Shown here piece by piece: positions 1-4,246 of a stretch of 6,933 nucleotides of DNA. The DNA is from Myxococcales bacterium (GTDB taxonomy: Bacteria; Myxococcota; Bradymonadia; REDH01): assembly GCA_018970625.1 (NCBI GenBank), contig JAGWVZ010000196.1, positions 1 to 6,933 on the forward strand. The letters are read 5' to 3'. The notes under the pieces are model-generated. The model ran no database searches. It worked only from the letters and a program-made list of their open reading frames with translations, and was not told the origin of the DNA. The position numbers and the translations under genes were made by a program. Within the stretch, counting starts at the first letter, position 1. Every line of letters starts with the position of its first letter.

Positions 1-3000
1 CCCAGCAGGTTTTCTGCGCCGATGGAGTCGAGCACGGTGCGGCTGTCGGTGCCAGACATGAGCCGGCAGGACATGCGGGTAGGGAAATTGGCCTTGATAA
101 CGCCGGTGAGCACGTCGACGGAAGGACGCTGGGTGGCGAGCATCAGGTGAAGTCCGGCAGCGCGCGCCTTTTGAGCGAGACGGGCAACGGCGACTTCGAC
201 CTCTTTTCCGGAGGTCATCATCAGGTCGGCGAATTCGTCGACGATGATGAGGATATAGCTCATGCGACGGTGGGTCGGCTTGCCGTCGGGGTCTTGCAGG
301 TCAAGCAGTTCGCAGAGCGGATCGCGGTTTCGCGGCTCCAGAATGGTGGCCTCGAAATTCTCCTGCAGCTCGGTGAGGCGCGCGTTATAGCCGTCGAGGT
401 TTCTGACCTTCATGTCGGCCATGAGTCGATAGCGACGCTCCATTTCAACGACCGCCCATTGCAGGGCGGTGTTGGCCTTGGCGGGGTCGGTGACAACGGG
501 GAGCAGCAGGTGCGGCATGTGCTGATAGAGCGCGAACTCCAGCTGCTTGGGGTCAATCAGGATCATGCGTACGTCATCGGGCGACGCATTGTAGAGGATA
601 CTGGTGATCATGGCGTTGACGGTCACCGATTTACCTGCGCCGGTTGTACCGGCGATGAGCAGGTGCGGCATTTTCGCGAAATCCGCCACGACAGGGAAAC
701 CTTCAATGTCCTTGCCAAGACCGACCGTTAATTTGCTCTTGCTGCTGGTAAACCTCTCATCAGCCAGAATTTCTTTCAGGTAAACGGACTCGCGCTTGTC
801 GTTTGGCACCTCGATGCCCACGACCCCCTTGCCGGGGATGGGGGCAATAATACGCACCTTGAATGCGCGTAGGGCCATGGCGATATCGTCGGATAGTCCG
901 CTGATTTTACTGATTTTGTTTCCGGCCTCGGGTTCGAATTCAAAGCGGGTAACTACCGGTCCCGGACAAATGCCGGTGACTTTTCCGTACACCTTGAAGC
1001 TGGCGAGGACCTCCTGAAGTCGCACGGCCAGCTGCTTGAGTTTGTCGTGATCGATATGGCTGCCGTCACTCTCGACATATTTCAGGAACGACAGCGGCGG
1101 AAACTGCCATGACCCGTCGCTGGCAGCCCTCGACAGGGCCGCACGCTCCAGATCTGCGGCACGCTTTCGCACTTTCTGTGCCTCGGACTCCACGATCAGC
1201 GGTTCAACGGGCCCCGATGACGTGGCGACAACGCGGTTGGGGCCGGTGTCGCTGGGCTCGTCCGAGACAATATCGTCGATGCAGACCTCGACGGTCCGTG
1301 TTGCCGGCCTTGGTGCATGTGCCATCGGTGGCGCCGGCGCGTGCGGGCTGTCGTTGGGACGCAGGGCGGCGACCTCATCGGCGCGCAGGGTGCGCTTTGT
1401 GTGCGGATCCTCATCGGCGGACGAAGATTCTCTGGGGCCCTGTTCGCCTGTTCGAGCCTGTGTCGCGTCACGTCCGCCAAACCAGCGGTTGCGCAACGCC
1501 TGTGCGGCTGCCTCAAAGGAACCGCTCAGCGTGGTGGGCCTGACGACGATATCCTCATCCTCCTCGTCTGCGGTGTCGAAATTCCAGGAATCGTCTGAGA
1601 CAGGCGGCAGCGGGCGTGCCGGTCGTTGCACGGGCAGCTGTACGGTGGCCAGACCATCGGTGTCATCGGCGTTCGCGTCTGTCAGGGATGAAAAACGAGC
1701 GCCCTGCTCCACGGGTGGGTTCAGGGTGGGGAGGCCCCGCCGCAGCGGCGCTTGCGCGACGCCGGGGTTTTCGCGCTGCACGTTCCGGTCGTTCGATGGT
1801 GACGGCTCCGCATCTCGACGTGGAGGAACATCGCCCGGGTTGGAAAACGTGTGGTCTCGCCTGGTTTGCCATACACCGGTGGGCAGAGAAGAGTCGTCGC
1901 AAGGGGGTAACTCGACGGTCGAAACAACCGGCGCGGCAGATGACTGGATCGATCTGGCTGGCGGCGCGTCGTCATGTTCCACCGTACCATGCCCAGCCTT
2001 GTCGTGCTGCCTGGCCAGAGGGGCGACGTGTACAGGGCTGTCATCGTCATCGTCGACCTTCCATCCCCTGGCCCAGTCATCGCCGTGAGCGGTGGAGGCA
2101 TCGTCGTCATCAACGCCGAAGTCGAAGTCATCGCCGAGCTCGCCTTCAGCATCGCCCTGATCGCCGCCCGCGACCTTGCGTCGCGACGAAGCAGGCAGGA
2201 GCGTCCTGAGCCGAGCGGTGAAGCCGGATGCGATGGTCCGCAGCGACTGCCGGTTCTCTTTCCGACTGCCCTGCACGCGCTCATCGTTCACGTCGGGGCG
2301 CTCACCGGCCAGGTCGATCTCGATGTCGGGTGTCTGACCGGGGTCGGTGTCGCCCATGCGAAACGGCTCAGACAGGGTCGAGGGCACCTGAAAATCGTCG
2401 CCGCTACGTTCCCGGAGCGAAGGTCCATCCGCAGCCAGGGTCCGGCGCTCTGTGCGTGCCCGGGTCGCCTGATCGAAGCTGTCGCGCGCCCACTCGAGGC
2501 CACGGCGAGCGGCGTCGATCATGGCTTCGCCGAGGGCGACCACGCTGGACTCGGTAATGAAGATGAACGCGACCAGCAGCATGGACAGTGAACAGACGGT
2601 GGCGCCGACTCGCCCGACAATCGCGGCGCTGAGCAAGGCAAACGATTCGCCCAGCCAACCGCCCACCTCGTGCCCGTACCACTGCGCCGAGGGCAGGAGC
2701 AGCTCCAGCAGCGTAGCACCTGTAATCAGGGTGAGCAGATAACCAGTGGCCTCTTCCCATCGCTGAAAGACAGGGCGGCGCAAATACAGACCTCGCGCCC
2801 ATGCAGCCGTCAGCATCAGGAAAAAATAGGACGCCGCGCCGAAGCTCCAATAGCAGATATCGGCAAACAAAACGCCTGCCGGCCCGACGAGGTTGGACGC
2901 CGACGTTCCGCTCGAGCCGGGCGAATAGGACGCCAGCGCGAGGAACATCAGGACGCTCGCCGAGCCTACCACCAGCGCTGCGATCTCGCGCCCGTGAGGA

Positions 3001-3179
3001 AGCCGATGGACATAGGTCCGCAAGCCCATGGTGCGTTCGTTCCGGCGAGCCTTTGTCGCGACTGGCGCAGGCGCAGGCGCAGGCGCATCTACCTCGACAG
3101 GGCTGATCGGCCCTGTGGCAACACGAGGCTTGCGGGAGCGAGGAGAGGATTCGTGATTCGGCCGAATGGGGTCCGACAT
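1..3179 (-). CDS. ftsK: DNA translocase FtsK (3' end cut by window edge)
   Basis: Septum-anchored, ATP-driven DNA pump of the FtsK/SpoIIIE family that clears and sorts chromosome ends at division. The frame is open from ATG 3179 to the window edge (1,059 residues, no stop reached). Visible in order: a basic, Ala-Pro-rich N-terminus; four hydrophobic segments near residues 66-86, 101-127, 145-163 and 180-208; an acidic, Pro/Ser-rich linker from about 215 to 690 with Asp runs near 358, 378 and 540; the alpha domain from about 692; and the RecA-like beta motor with Walker A GTTGAGKS (844-851) and Walker B IIVDEFAD ending in D981-E982. The motif DPKQLEF and the closing DSIGAENLL also match the family. 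The C-terminal gamma domain, which reads KOPS-type polarity sites, should follow off the left edge. The start is the first possible one after an in-frame stop at 3222-3224, but no Shine-Dalgarno sequence is evident. Identification is secure; only the exact start is uncertain. Confidence 0.97.
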   Translation of the reverse strand, partial: MSDPIRPNHESSPRSRKPRVATGPISPVEVDAPAPAPAPVATKARRNERTMGLRTYVHRLPHGREIAALVVGSASVLMFLALASYSPGSSGTSASNLVGPAGVLFADICYWSFGAASYFFLMLTAAWARGLYLRRPVFQRWEEATGYLLTLITGATLLELLLPSAQWYGHEVGGWLGESFALLSAAIVGRVGATVCSLSMLLVAFIFITESSVVALGEAMIDAARRGLEWARDSFDQATRARTERRTLAADGPSLRERSGDDFQVPSTLSEPFRMGDTDPGQTPDIEIDLAGERPDVNDERVQGSRKENRQSLRTIASGFTARLRTLLPASSRRKVAGGDQGDAEGELGDDFDFGVDDDDASTAHGDDWARGWKVDDDDDSPVHVAPLARQHDKAGHGTVEHDDAPPARSIQSSAAPVVSTVELPPCDDSSLPTGVWQTRRDHTFSNPGDVPPRRDAEPSPSNDRNVQRENPGVAQAPLRRGLPTLNPPVEQGARFSSLTDANADDTDGLATVQLPVQRPARPLPPVSDDSWNFDTADEEDEDIVVRPTTLSGSFEAAAQALRNRWFGGRDATQARTGEQGPRESSSADEDPHTKRTLRADEVAALRPNDSPHAPAPPMAHAPRPATRTVEVCIDDIVSDEPSDTGPNRVVATSSGPVEPLIVESEAQKVRKRAADLERAALSRAASDGSWQFPPLSFLKYVESDGSHIDHDKLKQLAVRLQEVLASFKVYGKVTGICPGPVVTRFEFEPEAGNKISKISGLSDDIAMALRAFKVRIIAPIPGKGVVGIEVPNDKRESVYLKEILADERFTSSKSKLTVGLGKDIEGFPVVADFAKMPHLLIAGTTGAGKSVTVNAMITSILYNASPDDVRMILIDPKQLEFALYQHMPHLLLPVVTDPAKANTALQWAVVEMERRYRLMADMKVRNLDGYNARLTELQENFEATILEPRNRDPLCELLDLQDPDGKPTHRRMSYILIIVDEFADLMMTSGKEVEVAVARLAQKARAAGLHLMLATQRPSVDVLTGVIKANFPTRMSCRLMSGTDSRTVLDSIGAENLL
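3064..3087. repeat. Four tandem copies of a 6-base unit (GGCGCA)
   Basis: Four perfect head-to-tail copies of GGCGCA lie within the start of ftsK. Read on the minus strand they encode an alternating Ala-Pro stretch in the cytoplasmic N-terminal tail, ahead of the first membrane segment. The unit is two codons long, so gain or loss of copies would keep the frame and only change tail length. Seen directly; its use as a length-variable spacer is inference. Confidence 0.85.
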
Positions 3180-3206
3180 GACGATACTACGGGTGGGTAG
3201 AAAACA

Positions 3207-3225
3207 GTGATCTGCCGCGGATCAC
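3207..3225. promoter_or_regulatory. Inverted repeat GTGATC-7-GATCAC ahead of ftsK
   Basis: Perfect 6-base arms GTGATC (3207-3212) and GATCAC (3220-3225) flank a 7-base spacer, about 30-50 bases upstream of the ftsK start and just downstream of the candidate -10. That is a typical operator position. GATCAC recurs at 3245-3250 and a near copy, GTGATT, at 3272-3277. No specific regulator can be named. It could also form a small hairpin in the ftsK leader RNA. Confidence 0.35.
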
Positions 3226-3230
3226 GGTGG

Positions 3231-3260
3231 ACCATACCGCCGAAGATCACCCCTGCGCAA
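3231..3260 (-). promoter_or_regulatory. Possible sigma-70-type promoter for ftsK
   Basis: On the minus strand a TTGCGC (3255-3260) precedes a TATGGT (3231-3236) with an 18-base gap, a fair match to a -35/-10 pair. The start point would fall about 45 bases before the ftsK ATG. The -35 part sits in the loop of the inverted repeat at 3246-3276. The match is partial and GC-rich lineages often deviate from this consensus, so this is tentative. Confidence 0.3.
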
Positions 3261-3282
3261 ATTTCAGGGGGGTGATTTTTTT
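3246..3282 (+). terminator. Intrinsic-terminator-like hairpin, plus-strand orientation
   Basis: Arms ATCACCCCTG (3246-3255) and CAGGGGGGTGAT (3265-3276) pair with two extra G bases in the right arm, around a 9-base loop, and seven T bases run from 3276 to 3282. Stem plus T-run is the form of a Rho-independent terminator for plus-strand transcription, yet every gene here is on the minus strand. On the minus strand the same element has an A-run before the stem and no T-run after it, so it would be a poor terminator for the LCCL gene. It may stop antisense transcription or be a regulatory element; the role is unproven. Confidence 0.4.
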
Positions 3283-3372
3283 CGCACGGATCCACGCGGG
3301 TCACCGTGACGGCAACCAGCGCCTGCAGCGTTGCAAGCCCCCGTAAAGACGAACGAATCAGCGCGAAGCACA

Positions 3373-3390
3373 GCGGCTCAACGAAGCCGC
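3373..3390 (-). terminator. Hairpin just after the LCCL gene, possible weak terminator
   Basis: Perfect 6-base arms GCGGCT (3373-3378) and AGCCGC (3385-3390) with a 6-base loop begin 14 bases past the stop codon of the LCCL gene in its direction of transcription. There is no T-run after it on the minus strand, so it is not a classic intrinsic terminator; it may protect the 3' end of the message or assist termination. Confidence 0.25.
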
Positions 3391-3404
3391 CGCCCTGCCC
3401 CGGG

Positions 3405-4070
3405 TCAGGGTGCGGTGACCGTGAAGCTGCGGCCCCAGTTGCCCCAGGACGACGACGTTACGCCGTTGGACGTCGTGGCCGGGTACGAGGCCTGCCCGGG
3501 TGCGATGGTCACCACCGTTCGGCCACCTGCGGTGCTCAGTACACCAGCGTGGATGGCGGCCGTGCAGACAGCCGAGTCGTCGGAGTACACGCCGGCACCC
3601 CAGATGGTGGACGACGTGCAGTTTGACGGGCAGTTCACGAGGTAGGTGCGTCCCGGTTCACCCGCGAGGGTCTGTGCGTTCTGGCCGCACGTCAGCTGTA
3701 CAGCGGCGGTCTGGAACACGAACCCGCGGCCCCAGCTACCCCACTGCGAGGTGCTGATGCCGTTGGCCGAGCCTGCAGGGTAGCTGTCCTGCCCGGGTAC
3801 AATGGCGATGGTCGTGGTGCCGCCGGCCGCCGTGAGTGCACCCGCATGAATGGCAGCCACACACACCGCCGAGTCATCGGTGTACGGCGAAGTACCCCAC
3901 ACGGCGCCGCTGGTGCAGTTCGCCGGACAGGTAATCGTGAACTCGGTCCCCGGATTGCCCGGCAACGCGGTCACAGCGGTGCTGCAGTCAACAGCCTGCT
4001 GGGCGAGTGCGACCGAAGCCGAACCCACCAGAACACTCAACGCCACAACGATCTGAACCCATGCCTTCAT
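3405..4070 (-). CDS. Secreted tandem LCCL-domain protein
   Basis: A 221-residue exported protein consisting of two LCCL domains, a fold named from Limulus factor C, cochlin and Lgl1. Residues 1-23 are a signal peptide: Lys2, a hydrophobic core 5-20, and an ALA cleavage site before QQ, with no lipobox cysteine. Domain 1 spans about 29-119 and domain 2 about 128-218. Each has the four-cysteine pattern of the family (C29, C48, C52, C70 and C128, C147, C151, C169), the core AAIHAG, a following GG, PGQ.SYP, an NG, and a closing WG.WGR.F. Cysteines probably form two disulfides per domain after export. Start ATG 4070 is favoured by GAGGAG six bases upstream and by the signal peptide beginning there. 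Function is unknown; animal relatives occur in secreted defence and matrix proteins. No other domain or anchor is present. Domain call is firm; role is open. Confidence 0.93.
   Translation of the reverse strand: MKAWVQIVVALSVLVGSASVALAQQAVDCSTAVTALPGNPGTEFTITCPANCTSGAVWGTSPYTDDSAVCVAAIHAGALTAAGGTTTIAIVPGQDSYPAGSANGISTSQWGSWGRGFVFQTAAVQLTCGQNAQTLAGEPGRTYLVNCPSNCTSSTIWGAGVYSDDSAVCTAAIHAGVLSTAGGRTVVTIAPGQASYPATTSNGVTSSSWGNWGRSFTVTAP
3417..3986 (-). repeat. Two LCCL units, intragenic duplication (297-base period)
   Basis: The units encoded at 3986-3714 and 3689-3417 are offset by exactly 99 codons. Aligned without gaps over 91 residues, I count 48 identities by hand (about 53%), including all four cysteines and the DDSAVC and AAIHAG cores. 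This points to internal duplication of one ancestral domain followed by divergence. Only a short stretch of 8 residues joins the two units. Confidence 0.85.
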
Positions 4071-4076
4071 AACAAA

Positions 4077-4082
4077 CTCCTC
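4077..4082 (-). promoter_or_regulatory. Ribosome binding site of the LCCL gene
   Basis: Minus-strand GAGGAG ends six bases before ATG 4070, a strong Shine-Dalgarno match at good spacing. It fixes the start at 4070 although the same frame stays open upstream to beyond 4300. Confidence 0.85.
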
Positions 4083-4086
4083 GAAA

Positions 4087-4120
4087 CCACAACGTGGAGA
4101 TGCGCAAACGTGACACGTGT
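4087..4120. promoter_or_regulatory. CACGT-type palindromes in the LCCL gene leader
   Basis: The leader holds the 8-base palindrome ACACGTGT (4113-4120), a CCAC-3-GTGG inverted repeat (4087-4097) whose edge is four bases upstream of the Shine-Dalgarno, and a further ACACGT at 4133-4138. Such clustering could mark a regulator site or leader RNA structure. The motifs are short and could arise by chance. Confidence 0.25.
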
Positions 4121-4147
4121 ATCCATCCCAAACACACGTCCCACGCC

Positions 4148-4156
4148 ATATTACCA
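4148..4156 (-). promoter_or_regulatory. Extended -10 promoter candidate for the LCCL gene
   Basis: Minus-strand TGGTAATAT combines a TG extension with the hexamer TAATAT (4148-4153). A TGAACA lies 17 bases further upstream as a weak -35, and a perfect TTGACA lies 25 bases upstream, too far to pair with it. The leader would be roughly 70 bases. This is one of the few AT-rich spots in the gap, which adds some weight. Confidence 0.35.
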
Positions 4157-4221
4157 TGGGAGCATGAATGTGTTCAGGTGTCAAGCGGGCGACAGTTACG
4201 ACGCGTAAACGTTTGACCTGG

Positions 4222-4238
4222 CGCAGCCGGTCGCTGCG
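4222..4238 (-). terminator. Hairpin after the oxidoreductase gene, possible weak terminator
   Basis: Arms CGCAGC (4222-4227) and GCTGCG (4233-4238) with a 5-base loop begin 8 bases after the stop codon of the oxidoreductase. No T-run follows on the minus strand, so intrinsic termination is doubtful. Confidence 0.25.
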
Positions 4239-4246
4239 TCCTCCGG

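Noticed and set aside
147..731. Plus-strand frame of 194 codons opposite the FtsK motor domain
   Set aside because: It is antisense to the Walker A/Walker B region, whose minus-strand translation is unmistakably FtsK; no ribosome binding site or family resemblance was seen.
1222..2088. Long open plus-strand frame of 288 codons opposite the ftsK linker
   Set aside because: Its translation is low-complexity Ser/Arg/Gly-rich with no motif, and it is fully antisense to a continuous, well-identified FtsK frame. GC-rich coding DNA commonly leaves such frames open.
1680..2290. Possible frameshift in the FtsK linker, suggested by open alternative frames on the minus strand
   Set aside because: I translated 1680-2105 and other samples codon by codon from the ATG at 3179 and found no stop; start and motor domain are in the same frame, so the gene is intact here.
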